Origin: Liolophura sinensis
Taxonomy: Eukaryota > Mollusca > Polyplacophora > Chitonida > Chitonidae
NCBI RefSeq assembly: GCF_032854445.1
Contig: NC_088306.1
Coordinates: forward strand, 1,554,501 to 1,618,500
Direction: 5' to 3'
Length of the DNA: 64,000 nucleotides
The position numbers and the translations under genes were made by a program. Below, one piece after another: positions 20,831 through 30,716 of the stretch. Under the pieces are notes generated by a model. It did no database searches, was not told where the DNA came from, and worked only from the letters and a program-made list of their open reading frames with translations. Numbering within the stretch: the first letter of the stretch is position 1; each line of letters starts with the position of its first letter.

Positions 20831-21850
20831 GACTCTTTTAGATTTTGCTGTTACGTAGAGTCAAGTCTGGTAGATGAATGCTATCCAAACACAGATGTAT
20901 TTTCGTCCTGCGAAGATCTTCTCTCAACCGTTGTTCTCAGAGCTTTTGCCTGGTTTCTGGGTATCGCTTGTATCTTGGGTAACGCCATGGTTATCGTGTG
21001 GAAGGGTGTACTCGGGATTTCGTAACAGACCGTCTGTGTACGTCCTCAACTTGAGCGTCTCTGACACCCTGATGGGAGTTTATCTGATCATCTTGGCCTC
21101 CATGGACACGTTCTATAGAGGAACCTATATACTTAACGACCTGGAGTGGCGTCAAAGAAGTGCCTGTCAGTTCCTAGGTATTCTGACCACAGTTTCGTGT
21201 GAAATGTCCATGTTTACTTGTTAGTTTTGGTTATCGACCGTTTCTTCGGCGTAAAGTTTCCCTTCAGCCTCGCAAAGCACGCTGTCCGAGGAGCGTGGAT
21301 TCCTATGGCGTGTCTGTGGCTGTTCTCCCTGATTCTAGCTCTAATCCAGGTTGCTATACCACAGGAATATGAGACATTTTACCGGAAGAATTCCATCTGT
21401 ATACCGTTCAGCTTCACAGGCCCCAAAAGCGGCGGATGGGAGTACGCCACTGTATTGTTTGTTGGACTTAACAGTGCTTGTCTGGCTGTGATGATTGGTC
21501 TGTATGCCGCGATTTACTGTCGCGTGCGGGACTTCCAGATGAGCGTGGGCAGAACGGACAGGTCCGATTTGGTGGTTGCTAGGCGCTTGTTCATTGTTCT
21601 CGTCACCAACATCATTTTTTGGATCCCGGTTATAGCGGCTAGTATCATCAGTATCACTGTAGGACCCCTCACCAGGGAGATGGCGGCCATTTTGATTACT
21701 GTTATTCTGCCACTGAACCCCGCCCTGAACCCGTACCTGTGTACCTTCAGTTCCTACATGAAACGTGAAGATAAATACGCACCAAAGAGGACTTTGTCTA
21801 AAATCAGAAAGGCACCAAGGAAGACTTCTTCTGCGGCCAAGAAGTCATGA
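20831..21850 (+). CDS. Copy A: hinge and rhodopsin-like seven-helix domain (remnant)
   Basis: The hinge FRFCCY, then DVFSSCEDLL, is diagnostic of LGR/relaxin-type receptors. TM1 (FLGIACILGNAMVIVW) is followed by a 1-nt insertion near 21001-21004. TM2 is NLSVSDTLMGVYLI. Extracellular loop 1 and TM3 hold the conserved W and C (WRQRSACQFLG). A 1-nt deletion near 21216 precedes VIDRFFGVKFPF, where D-R-F replaces the general D-R-Y, as is usual in this family. TM4 to TM6 follow (WLFSLILALIQVAIP; RRLFIVLVTNIIFWIPV). TM7 is NPALNPYLCTF and a Lys/Arg-rich tail ends at 21850. The helices are intact apart from the two shifts, so loss of function here may be recent. Confidence 0.85.
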
Positions 21851-21989
21851 TTATGCGCGTGACCATGAAGAAATCAAAGTGTTAAAGTGGAAGCAATTTC
21901 TCCATTTACAATATGCAACAGCGACCAGCTGTATTGGGCAGCACAAGCTCCTTAATGAAGAGCTTATATTGTAAGTGTCTTACATTCCT
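21851..21989. other. 3' flank of copy A
   Basis: Short non-coding stretch before a SINE. No AATAAA signal is seen close to the stop. Confidence 0.35.
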
Positions 21990-22232
21990 GCAGGCCGAGG
22001 GGTTTAGAACTCCGGCACGGTGGAATGACCCATTGGCCGCTCACAAATGCGTTAGCTGTGAGTTCAAGTCCAGCTCCTGCTGGTTTCCTCTCCGGACGTA
22101 CGTGGGATTGGTCGTGGGTTTCACCCAGGCTCTGCCCGGTGTCTTCACACCATAATGCTAGGCCGCTCTCATTAGTGAAATATTCTTGAGTACGGCGTTA
22201 AACACCAATCAAATAAATAAATAAAATAAATT
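21990..22232 (+). repeat. tRNA-derived SINE, full-length copy
   Basis: The head has a B-box-like GAGTTCAAGTCC (22059-22070) and a degenerate A-box region. The body has GTCGTGGGTTTCACCCAGGC. The tail has CACCATAATGCTAGG, AGTGAAATATTCTTGAGTAC and GGCGTTAAACACCAATCAAA, and ends in TAAA repeats. It lies 140 bp after receptor copy A. Confidence 0.85.
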
Positions 22233-22429
22233 AATGACTACCAGTTTAATATTCCTGCATAAACCAGGATTTTGCTCTTGGAAAAGCATCCCCGAGGCTT
22301 AGTCGTTTTACGTTGTTTTAATGCTATCGTATGTTAAGAGTGATGGTATTGAACACTTCTAGAGCAGTGACGCGTAATAAATTGAAATTAACATCACTGA
22401 CTATTTTAAAGTTTGTTCTGCTTTAGCCA
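22233..22429. other. Non-coding spacer
   Basis: Nothing recognised. Confidence 0.35.
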
Positions 22430-22519
22430 TGGTACTGGGGGGCGTGTAATTTGCTACTAATCAATCATTTACATGAAGACTCAGAATAAAACCTTAACTG
22501 AAGTAAATTGAAGAAGAGG
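22430..22519 (+). repeat. Family D segment leading into the 30-bp array
   Basis: GTAATTTGCTACTAATCAAT, then AGAATAAAACCTTAACTGAA and GAAGAGGCCGTATATG match 39116-39200 and 23920-23985. In those copies the array unit is present once. Confidence 0.6.
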
Positions 22520-23500
22520 CCGTATATGTATTTCCGCGGTTACGTATGAAAGTACATAAATTTCACCGGTTACGTGTGACCGTAGTTGAATCTCACCAGT
22601 TATGTGTGACCGTACATATATTTCACCGGTTAGTTGTGACCGTACATGAATTTCATCGGCTACGTCTGATCGTACATGTATTTCACCGGTCACGTGTAAA
22701 AATACATGAATTTCACAGCTTACGTGTGACCGTACATATATTTCACCGGTCACGTGTGACCATCATGAATTTCACCGGTTACGTGTGGCCGTACGTATAT
22801 TTCACAGGTTACTTGTGACCGTACATGAGTTTTACCGGTTACGTGTGACCATACATGCATTTCATTGTTTACATGTGATCGTACATGTATTTCACCGGTT
22901 ACGTGTGACCGTACATGAATTTTACCGGTTACGCGTGACCGTACATGTAGTTCACCGGTTACATATGACCGTAGATGAATTTCACCGGCTATGAATTCCA
23001 GCGGTTGCGCATGACGGTACATGTATTTCACCGGTTACGTGTGACCGTACATGAATCTCACCAGTTATGTGTGACGTACATATATTTCACCGGTTAGTTG
23101 TGACCGTACATGAATTTCAGTGGCTATGAATTTCACCGGTTACTTGTGACCGTACATGAATTTCACCGCTTACGTGTGACCGTACACGTATTTCTGTGGC
23201 TAGGCGTGACCTTACATGAATTTCACCCGCTATGAATTCCACGAAATACATGTACGGTTACACGTAACCGGTGAAATTCATAGCCGGTGAAATTCCATTG
23301 CGTTTGATCTTACATAAATGTCACCGCTTACTCGTGACCATACACGTACTTCACCAGTTACGTGTGACCGTACATGTACTTCACCGGTTACTTGTGACCG
23401 TACACGTATTTCACCGGCTATGTGTGACCGTACATAAATTTCATCAGCTATGAATTTCACCTGTTACGTGTGACTGTACATGAATTCCATCGGTTACGAA
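22520..23500. repeat. Minisatellite, 30-bp unit, about 32 degenerate copies
   Basis: The unit is CGTACATGAATTTCACCGGT then TACGTGTGAC, with many substitutions and shortened units. Because 30 is a multiple of 3, several frames stay open on both strands with a 10-residue repeat; these are not genes. A short inverted segment lies at about 23241-23284. Confidence 0.9.
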
Positions 23501-23869
23501 TTTTCCATTTTCCACCATCATCTGTATCCTCAACATATTGTCCTGGCACACATTTAATAAAAATTTATTCAAATCCGTCAGTGTTTTGAGTTGGCTTTAG
23601 GTAGTGCTCTTTATACACATATAAAGTAAATATATATAAAAAATGGCAGATTTTCTGCAGTGGTAATTCTTAATTGTTTACGAAGTATCATCATTTCTTC
23701 CGCAACTCTTACCCGTGATGTTTTAGTTCAGGTTTTTAAGGTTCTGTCGTGGTAAATGTTTGTAGCTAGTTATTAAATAATTTATAAAATCTTCATGCAA
23801 TCAATTTAATTTATTGGCTTATTGTGATTATGGGCTTAAGAATTTTTGGTCATTGTTCATTTGATTCTG
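23501..23869. other. AT-rich non-coding stretch
   Basis: No gene or repeat recognised. Confidence 0.4.
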
Positions 23870-24000
23870 CTTATGTTATGGTGTTAGGGAGGAGTGTAAA
23901 ACCCTGGTGTTAAAGCGTGTACGTGAATAGTTGAAATAAAACCCTGATTGGGGTAAATTTAGAGGAGGCCGTACTTCACCTTTTACGTGTCGCCGCCGCT
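23870..24000 (+). repeat. Family D segment
   Basis: TTATGGTGTTAGGGAGGAGT, GAAATAAAACCCTGATTGGG and GGAGGCCGTACTTCACCTTT match the start of the 30-bp array region and 39150-39200. Confidence 0.5.
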
Positions 24001-24208
24001 TGGATTTTGCAGTCTTTGTTGTCGTCCTTTCTAATGACTTCAGAGGTCACATGCAAAATGGCTTATTTTCATTTTACAGTGTACTCACTAGAGTACAAAA
24101 CGACAAACACCTAATGTAGCCTCCGAGCTGTAACTACAACCTATCATTTGCCAGCGAGACATGGTGGTGGTGATAAAATTTGTGATGGCCTGTACCCGCC
24201 CTAATTGG

Positions 24209-24303
24209 ATTTATTTATGTATTTATTTGATTGGTGTTTTACGTTGTACTCAAGAATATTTCACTTATACGACGGCGGTCAGCATTATGGTGGGAGGAAA
24301 CAA
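24209..24303 (-). repeat. Shared SINE/LINE 3' tail
   Basis: On the minus strand: GTTTCCTCCCACCATAATGC, then CGCCGTCGTATAAGTGAAAT, ATTCTTGAGTAC, AAAACACCAATCAAATAAAT. This is the SINE tail, but upstream it joins a LINE coding end (24285-24560) instead of a tRNA-like head. Confidence 0.85.
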
Positions 24304-24560
24304 GTGAGAAAATTTGCTGTGGCTTGGAATACTTTGTTGTGGTTGTCCATGGGATATAGAATGGTCTCTACTGTAAACTGACGCATTCCTAGCCTACGAA
24401 GATTAGTGCGTAAAAGACGACGGACATGCGTGCGGCGAACGCAGTGCAGTAGCAGATGGGGGATCGAGTCTTCTACGAGACATCCTTCGCACAACGCCGA
24501 GTTGTGAGTAGCGAAGGGATACAAACACAAATTTGTGGGCAGGTGCCCGGATAAAATTCG
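24285..24560 (-). pseudogene. LINE (non-LTR retrotransposon) polyprotein, C-terminal end
   Basis: The minus-strand frame reads SGHLPTNLCLYPFATHN, then ALCEGCLVEDSIPHLLLHC, then RRLLRTNLRRLGM. The C-x-x-C, then H-x-x-x-x-C, zinc-knuckle-like end is typical of the C-terminus after the RNase H or reverse transcriptase part of I/Jockey-like LINEs. The frame ends CFLPP-stop, and the TAA lies inside CACCATAATG of the shared tail. Everything 5' of about 24560 is lost (5' truncation), so this copy cannot move. Confidence 0.65.
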
Positions 24561-25387
24561 GAAAACAAGTTTTTCATTTACCCGATAGTTCAGTTTGAGT
24601 GAATATTTGATGTTGATCGACCAAATAGAAAAATCTACCCTTTTTTGAATTATTCCAATCCTGCGAGTTGGGTTTACCAGCGAGACAGATGTGCGGTCAG
24701 AATTTTTAAAGGAAAACAGAACTTACTAATGATGCCAATATTAGATGAAAGATCGTGAAAAGTTACTTGCAAATATGGTCTGTAATATTTTTATTGGTTT
24801 TTCTTCAAGGAGAAAAGGGTATTTGAAAATATTTTTGTATGGTGGGTTTTGGGACCACCTCTTGGTATATATAGTCTTTACAATGAAATGTTCTAAATAT
24901 GGAAGTGATGCGTGTCTAAGTTTATTTGAATGTAAATTTTTTGTTTATAGCCAGACACGTATTTTATCTTATGACAATATTTACGAATATATTAGAATTG
25001 GAAATATGATTAAAATTCATGCTGAGCACATTTGTTAGTTACAAAAACCTAAAGCATGAATTCTGTTGGTTAAACGTGCATTACTTCCTCATATAAAAAA
25101 TACATACCAAAAGGTGATCCCAAATAGCCACCAAATAAAATAATTTTGAAATGCAATAACAATATTTCTTATCATATATATAGCGAATTTCTCAAACTTT
25201 ATAAACGTTGTACTGTTTCCACTTTAAAAACATGTTCATCTTCAATGATGAAATGTTGTAAATACAAGAACATATGCGACTGGGCTAGGGCTTTGTTCAG
25301 TCTTTGCAGGAAGCCTTAACTCGAAGACAAACAAAGGTAGTCTGGCAGAGCGCTGCGGCCAAACTTGAAACGTCCATAATCTATGCG
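24561..25387. other. AT-rich non-coding stretch
   Basis: A 97-codon frame at 24745-25038 is very AT-rich and shows no domain. No other feature. Confidence 0.4.
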
Positions 25388-25530
25388 TCGAAACAGACAT
25401 TCGTATACCAGCCGTCAACCAATGAGGACGTTCCAAGTCATTAACAGCAAGGTCAATTGCCAAAACGACACATAACATAAACATAACATGAACATAACAT
25501 AAACATAAACCACCAAAAAACTAAGAAAGT
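25388..25530 (+). repeat. Dispersed repeat family C copy
   Basis: CAGACATTCGTATACCAGCC, GTCAACCAATGAGGACGTTC and CAAGGTCAATTGCCAAAACG are close to the family consensus. A short ACATAACATAA repeat follows at about 25470-25510. Confidence 0.75.
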
Positions 25531-25880
25531 ATATGATGTACGGAAATACGAGGATATCATGCAAAGAGAAGGCAGTCAATAGCTGTCTCAGTTGCTCTTT
25601 GATTGCAACTGTACATTGATTGCAATGTATCAAACGGGGCGATCTAATTCAACACGATGAATATATATCCCTTCGCCCCTGGTTAAGCGAAATTCGACTC
25701 AATAATGAAGCAGAGCGCCAGAGATTCTGGACACTTTGTCCATATTTACTTACAACAGAATTATGCGCATGTCAGAATCAAAAGTCAAACTATGACAGAA
25801 AGGGCAAGTTGTTTAGCCACTTAAATGGATGATGGGCTCTAACTTAGACTCGAGGATCTATCGGTACAGCCTTGCTTGGG
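25531..25880. other. Non-coding stretch
   Basis: Nothing recognised. Confidence 0.35.
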
Positions 25881-26146
25881 GCCTCCGTAGCCGGTGGGGT
25901 TAGCGCGCCAGCGCGGCGAAATGACTAAGGCGCCTCCCACAGATGTGGTCGCTTTGAGTTCAAGTCCACGCTATGCTGGCTTCCGGCCTTATGCGGAAAG
26001 TCCCTGCAGCAACCTGCGGACGATCGTGCGTTTTCTCTGGGCTCTACCCGGTTTCCTGCTACCATGATCATGGCCGCCGTCGTATAAGTGAACTATTCTT
26101 GATTATGGCGTATCAACACCAATCAAGAAAAATAAATAAAATGAAT
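25881..26146 (+). repeat. tRNA-derived SINE, full-length copy
   Basis: The best-preserved head: GTAGCCGGTGGGGTTAGCGC (A-box region) and GAGTTCAAGTCC (B box, near 25958). Body and tail follow: ATGGCCGCCGTCGTATAAGT, CACCAATCAAG, AAATAAATAAA. The tail ends TTGATGACTACCAGT, as in the copy at 21990. Confidence 0.9.
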
Positions 26147-26938
26147 TGATGACTACCAGTGACATTTTAGTGTCGAAAGACTACTGTCAGAGAATGGCTC
26201 AAATCTGACCAGGACGTTTGTAGCCGTTATTCGCTTTGTACCCAGACCTGGCTGGCACTTCATCCCACCGGGTATTGACTGGTATTTTAACATCAGACTA
26301 GGCTAACTTTGCCGGCATTCATGTGTAGACAAGCATTTAGCTGTAGTCTATTACCAAAGGATTTCAGACAACATTAATTTAGTATGTTGCCAAAGTACAA
26401 TCCCCCTTACTTACTTGTTTTTACATGGGAATTATCGTAAAGTTGAACATGACTTCTATCACATCAAAATATTGTTTCACTGGCTTCTAATATAAAAACC
26501 ACTGAAAATGGCTGCGCATAATCAAAAATGGTGCTTTTAATGCCGAATTTGTTTTCTTCCAGCCACCTTCGACTAAAGGTTTTTGGCTATCCTTCAAAAT
26601 ATAAGACAAAAAGCTTTAATCGCTAGCCAAGTAGTTTCTTTGTGAAACGGGTTAGACAAAACTGCTTGTCGGTTACCTGGATGAGCCGTCTAAGCTCAGC
26701 CTTTAGAGTTTTAGTGCAACGGACCACTGACAGGTTGATTGATGACAAATATTTAATAAGTCTCCCAAACTGTGTAGAAGTGCCGTCACCATATGACGTA
26801 ACAGGCTGTCAGACAAGAGTTAACCATGAAAATAATACTAGTATTTGATAACGTTTCCGAATGGACCGGAAACCCACGACTCTCTACAGATTTCCCACAG
26901 ATCGTCCAATGTGAGACCGGAAAGGAGACCAGCATGAA
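26147..26938. other. Non-coding stretch
   Basis: No gene or repeat recognised; a 68-codon frame at 26642 has no domain. Confidence 0.35.
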
Positions 26939-27012
26939 CTGACATTCGTTTACCAGCCGTCAACCCATAAGAACATTCCAGGTCAAAAATCCCAAGTCCA
27001 ATTAGCTGACAC
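26939..27012 (+). repeat. Dispersed repeat family C, partial
   Basis: CTGACATTCGTTTACCAGCC, GTCAACCCATAAGAACATTC and AAGTCCAATTAGCTGACA. Confidence 0.65.
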
Positions 27013-27499
27013 TTATATGTACCGTATTTCTGTGTCAATGTAATACGCTAACAGGCTGCGGAAACATAACTAAAATCTATTAATTTATTCACTTGATTTG
27101 TGTACACGCCGTACTCAATTATAGTGAAAGAAAATCGGGCGCTGGAAACGCAGGCATGGCGAAATGTAAGATTCGAATTATTGTGGCATCATGATCGACA
27201 CTATAAGTGCCCTAAAGATTTTTCTTGATTTGTCTTATTTTGTTGTTCTCGTCTTGTCCTAACGTCGTAGAGCCCGAGCAAAAACAAACGACCATCCACA
27301 CACTTCTGACAGACCCTGTAATATACAGCCGGAGAGGGAACCAGAGTGACTGCACTGCTGAGAGGCTTCTGAGTTCAAGAAGATATACAAAGGTGGAAAT
27401 ATAATTAGTGAATTCCTTTAATATTTCATCACCGACCTGTTTAGCTGAAGAAAGATTACCGGAGATGCGTTACTCCTCGAAGATCTAAATGTTTTTCTC
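27013..27499. other. Non-coding stretch
   Basis: Contains GAGAGGCTTCTGAGTTCAA (about 27359), matching 8391. No gene. Confidence 0.35.
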
Positions 27500-27737
27500 A
27501 GAAGGATGGTTAGCGTGTCAGCGCGGTGGAATGACTATGGAGCGTCTAACCAATGTGGTCGCTGTGAGTTCAAGTCCAGAGTCCAACTTATGTTTCTACT
27601 CCGGTCGTACATGGTAACGCCTGCCAGCATCACGCGGAATCCGCTCGGTTTTCTACAGCCATAATGCTGGTCACCCTCGTACGCGTGAAATATTCTTCAG
27701 TACGGCGTGAAACACCAATAAAATAAACCCATTGATA
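27500..27737 (+). repeat. tRNA-derived SINE, copy
   Basis: GGTTAGCGTGTCAGCGCGGT, GCTGTGAGTTCAAGTCCAGA, GCCATAATGCTGG, CGTGAAATATTCTTCAGTAC, GAAACACCAATAAAATAAA. The body differs from the consensus around 27600-27650. Confidence 0.8.
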
Positions 27738-28014
27738 GAAAGATCCAAGGGTGGATTTGTGTGCACCCAGTGGGAGAATTTTATAATGTCTAATGCTAAA
27801 ACCAGAATAAACTAAGCCTGGCCCATATTCATTGGACTAACTTTAACTCTGTGTCAGCTGAGAAGTAGAATTTCTATTAAACATTTTAACTTCACTTTGT
27901 TCTGGATCCTCGAGGAGACTGGAGTATTTTGTTAGAGAGAGTACAAAGTTACTTCAGGCATTCACAGATTAATCCCAAGACGTCTCATACACTCATCAGG
28001 TTTCTCGGATAGGA
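27738..28014. other. Non-coding stretch
   Basis: Nothing recognised. Confidence 0.35.
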
Positions 28015-28225
28015 AAGAATCTTCCTTCCTGATTGACCCCTGCAAGAGAAGCTATTACTTATACTGGCCGTTTTATGAAAGAGGGGAATTGATCTCGGCC
28101 TAAATCTTGTGTGATCTAGAGATTACAGGACACCCAGTGTCCTAATCTAAATGGGCTCTCGCTTTTATAAACCTGATGGCCGAGCTTGTAGATCCCTGCC
28201 TGGGCTTATCATCGATTCTGCATCG
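28015..28225 (+). repeat. Paralogous block matching 9250-9545
   Basis: TACTGGCCGTTTTATGAA, TTGATCTCGGCCTAAAT, AAATGGGCTCTCGCTTTTAT and GCTTGTAGAT are shared with the 9.3-kb block. Confidence 0.6.
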
Positions 28226-28439
28226 GAGTGATTTGTGGACAGACACTATCGAATGCTGCATGCAGTGTTGTCTCAGAGCATTACAGCATTCCTTCGTTAT
28301 AAACATGGCTCTTTACATTTAATTGTACGTCTTTTCCTTCTAGATCGCGTCATCAAATCAAAACGTAAATAACACAAACAATACATTTTCATACGTCCGT
28401 CGCCTTTAGGCGGATCAAATTATGTTATAGTAATTTTTG

Positions 28440-29110
28440 TCCCCCTGTCCGTCGGTATTCGAGTCCAGGCTACATCTCCAATTGTTTTCCATGTGTAGTT
28501 TTAATTTTTGGTTGATAGATAAACACTGACTTGATTTTGTGTCCAGACTCACATTTCCGCGGTTGTCATCGTAACCAGATCGCCAATTTCCTTATAAATA
28601 CGGTATAGATAGATATAATTTCGTGTCGACATTACAACTCCAGTTTTTTTCCCACGTGCAGTTTTAATTTTGGATGTATTCATAGATACAGATGTGATGT
28701 GTCGCAATGCACATTTCTTCATGGTAACCAGATTGTCATTTTCTGATATCTACTATATTATTAGGTATGAACACCTTGCCCGGGCACCAAATCCAATTGA
28801 TTTCCATATGCAGTTATAATTCATGGTGTATACGTAGACGTAGAGGCCACTATGTGTCCAAAACTGTCCCTTTCCATGGTTACCAGGTTGCCATTTCTCT
28901 GATAACTATCGACGTGCCCGTCCTACATCTGTTTGCTAGATACAGATGTGTCGAGCCTCTCATCTGTCCAATTTGAAATGCCTTCTGCAATTAAGCGCAG
29001 TCCGTATTCGTTTGCTGGCTATATCTCCATTTATTTTCCAGGTACAGTTTTAATTTTAGTGGATACATAGAATACAGATGTGACGAATTATACTGTCCAG
29101 TTTATTATTT
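28440..29110 (+). repeat. Degenerate long tandem repeat, about four units
   Basis: The units start near 28470, 28640, 28790 and 29030. Recurrent blocks are CTCCAATTGTTTTCCATGTG, CAGTTTTAATTTT, ATACATAGATACAGATGTGA-like and CATGGTAACCAGATTGCCA-like. Identity is low, so this is an old array. Confidence 0.6.
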
Positions 29111-29504
29111 ACTCTGTATACTTTTCAGTTTACTATTTAATAATAAAAAAAACTTAACCACGCTCAGGAATCACAATGCTGCTAGTATTGTTTCATACAT
29201 TTCAAACAAATGTATTTGTTCGAGAGTGTACTGTCTTCAACTGAGCCTCAACAAATATTTTTATGCCTTGATAATGTACTCATTATCACATAATGCTCAA
29301 TCTTCAATCGTTTGATTTATTGCTTTAATCCTTGAAACTTAGACCATCTGAAGCAGTCATTTAAAGCTAAATCTACTCCCATAATTCGATTCCCATTGAG
29401 ATTTTTGACCTCCAACAGTGTTTGTTTTGTCTACCATCAACGATTTAACGATTTCCTCAAGTGTCTGATGTAACACATTATGACAATCCAACAGAGATAC
29501 CGGT
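29111..29504. other. AT-rich non-coding stretch
   Basis: Nothing recognised. Confidence 0.35.
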
Positions 29505-29770
29505 TAAGATGAATCCGCCTGTGTCTGTGAAGAAGAAGCGAGACGGATTAGCACATACTTGTCAGATTTGTCTCATTACAGACTGCCTTGGACAAAGCAA
29601 AACTCTTTGTGCTTAAGGCTATAGTTAAATGGCGAATCACTGACCAAAGGTTTACTGCAGCAAATCCAATCTGGTAAACAATCACAAAGACTTCATCTAA
29701 TCCTGTTTACAGAGCGGCATGTTTGTTGTTGATTTATTTATTTTAGTGATGTTGAACGGCATGTTCAGGC
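29505..29770 (+). repeat. Paralogous block matching 10670-11010
   Basis: AATCCGCCTGTGTCTGTGAA, GAAGCGAGACGGATTAGC, CTTGGACAAAGCAAAACTC and GCAGCAAATCCAATCTGG match the 10.7-kb block. Confidence 0.55.
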
Positions 29771-29934
29771 CAATGAGCGGAAGGAATATAACCGCCCCGA
29801 CTTAGCTACCTACCTTTCCTAGGTAATAGACAACCACGGTAATTGCGAGCGAACGAAGAAAGCTGTTTTTCCTCATTGCTCGTAACCGTCGAATTTTCCA
29901 GGAAGTCTTGCACTCAGAGGGTAAGATTTTGTTA

Positions 29935-30110
29935 GGGTGATTTTGGTTGACGGCTGTTATACGGATATCTGTTTCGACGTATAAATCGATGCCGTTGTAT
30001 CGGTATAAGACGGCAGCTCCATACTTTATGACATTTGACAGGTCAATTCCCAAATCAGCGTTTTAACACACAACACCAAAGTACTAAGAAACTTCGTAAA
30101 GTACGAAATT
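29935..30110. repeat. Family C copy, internally rearranged
   Basis: The first part (29940-29985) reads GGTTGACGGCTGTTATACGG, the complement of the usual start. The second part (GACAGGTCAATTCCCAAATC, then TTAACACACAACACC) is in the plus orientation. The two halves face each other, so a local inversion or two insertions occurred. Confidence 0.6.
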
Positions 30111-30175
30111 AGGACGAGATCAAATCGACAATCTAAGGTAATGATCAAATGGCTTAAAAAGAAGGCTGGTTGCTT

Positions 30176-30482
30176 GGGGTTTAACGTCTTATTTAACAAC
30201 TTTTCAGTCATATGACGACAAAGAGTCAGTAGGTGTGTGTACATATATTGTGTCTTCTTGTGGCAGTGAGAGTCCATACCGCCAAAGTGCTGCCGCCATT
30301 GAAGTATCATGCCAAAGACACCAGACATAAAACGCGATCAATTTATACTGACATTGGGCCAACCAGTCCTGTTTCTTTGCCCTAGCCTTTCAGTGCTGAG
30401 TGCCAGGCGAGGCAGCAACAAGTACCATTTGTAAAGCCTTTGGTTTGACTTGACCCGGATTTGATCCTGGGTCTCCCGACTT
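30176..30482 (+). repeat. Dispersed repeat family B, copy without array
   Basis: GGGGTTTAACGTCTTATTTA, TTTTCAGTCATATGACGACA, a single CCAGACAT..TTATACTGACA unit (about 30318-30350), GGGCCAACCAGTCCTGTTTC, CAGTGCTGAGTGCCAGGCGA. It is the reference for the expansion seen at 9825-10052. Confidence 0.8.
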
Positions 30483-30545
30483 CGAGTCCACATTTGGCAA
30501 CAAGAGAATTATACTCTAGAATTTACGACACAACAGAGTATAGCA

Positions 30546-30706
30546 TATTTATTTATTTATTTGATTGGTGTTTTTCGCCGTACTCAAGAATATTTCACTT
30601 ATACGACGGCGGCCAGCATTATGGTGGGAGGAAACCGGGAAGAGCCCGGGGGAAACCCACGACCATCCGCAGGTTGCTGGCAGACCTTCCCACTTACGGC
30701 CTGAGT
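30546..30706 (-). repeat. SINE, 3' two-thirds
   Basis: On the minus strand: GGCCGTAAGTGGGAAGGTCT, CCAGCAACCTGCGGATGGTC, GTGGGTTTCCCCCGGGCTCT, CCTCCCACCATAATGCTGGC, then the AT-rich tail. The head is truncated. Confidence 0.85.
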
Positions 30707-30716
30707 ATAGCATAGG

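Larger units (their letters stand above)
16111..21850 (+). pseudogene. Receptor copy A: CUB / C-type lectin / LDLa / LRR / 7TM receptor, decayed
   Basis: This is a nearly full-length relative of the GRL101/relaxin-receptor (type C LGR) group. It has a signal peptide, about four CUB-like domains, two C-type lectin domains, about five LDLa repeats, an LRR N-cap with LRRs, the cysteine hinge and a rhodopsin-like seven-helix domain. Receptors of this kind sit in the plasma membrane, bind a ligand outside and signal through G proteins. The coding sense moves among all three frames about a dozen times with only one clear intron (18189-18513). Lesions include a 70-bp loss (about 16507), a 5-bp insertion (about 17082), a loss of about 455 bp (about 17207), a mutated splice donor, premature stops (18526, about 18984, 19460), a foldback insertion (20471) and two 1-nt shifts in the helix domain. 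The indel-free 4.2-kb retrotransposon frame in this window argues against sequencing error. It is most likely a pseudogene; transcription is possible. Confidence 0.8.

Noticed and set aside
16111-21850. Reading the frame changes in copy A as many tiny introns or programmed frameshifts
   Set aside because: Most changes have no GT-AG pair, and copy B shows the intact reading at several sites, so indels and substitutions explain them better.
22481-23460. Several frames of 60-93 codons with a 10-residue repeat on both strands
   Set aside because: The 30-bp array unit is a multiple of three, so frames stay open by arithmetic. The frames change strand and phase freely and lack start or splice context.
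25881-26146. A true tRNA gene in the SINE heads
   Set aside because: A- and B-box-like sequences are present, but the cloverleaf is degenerate and the head is always joined to the same body and tail.
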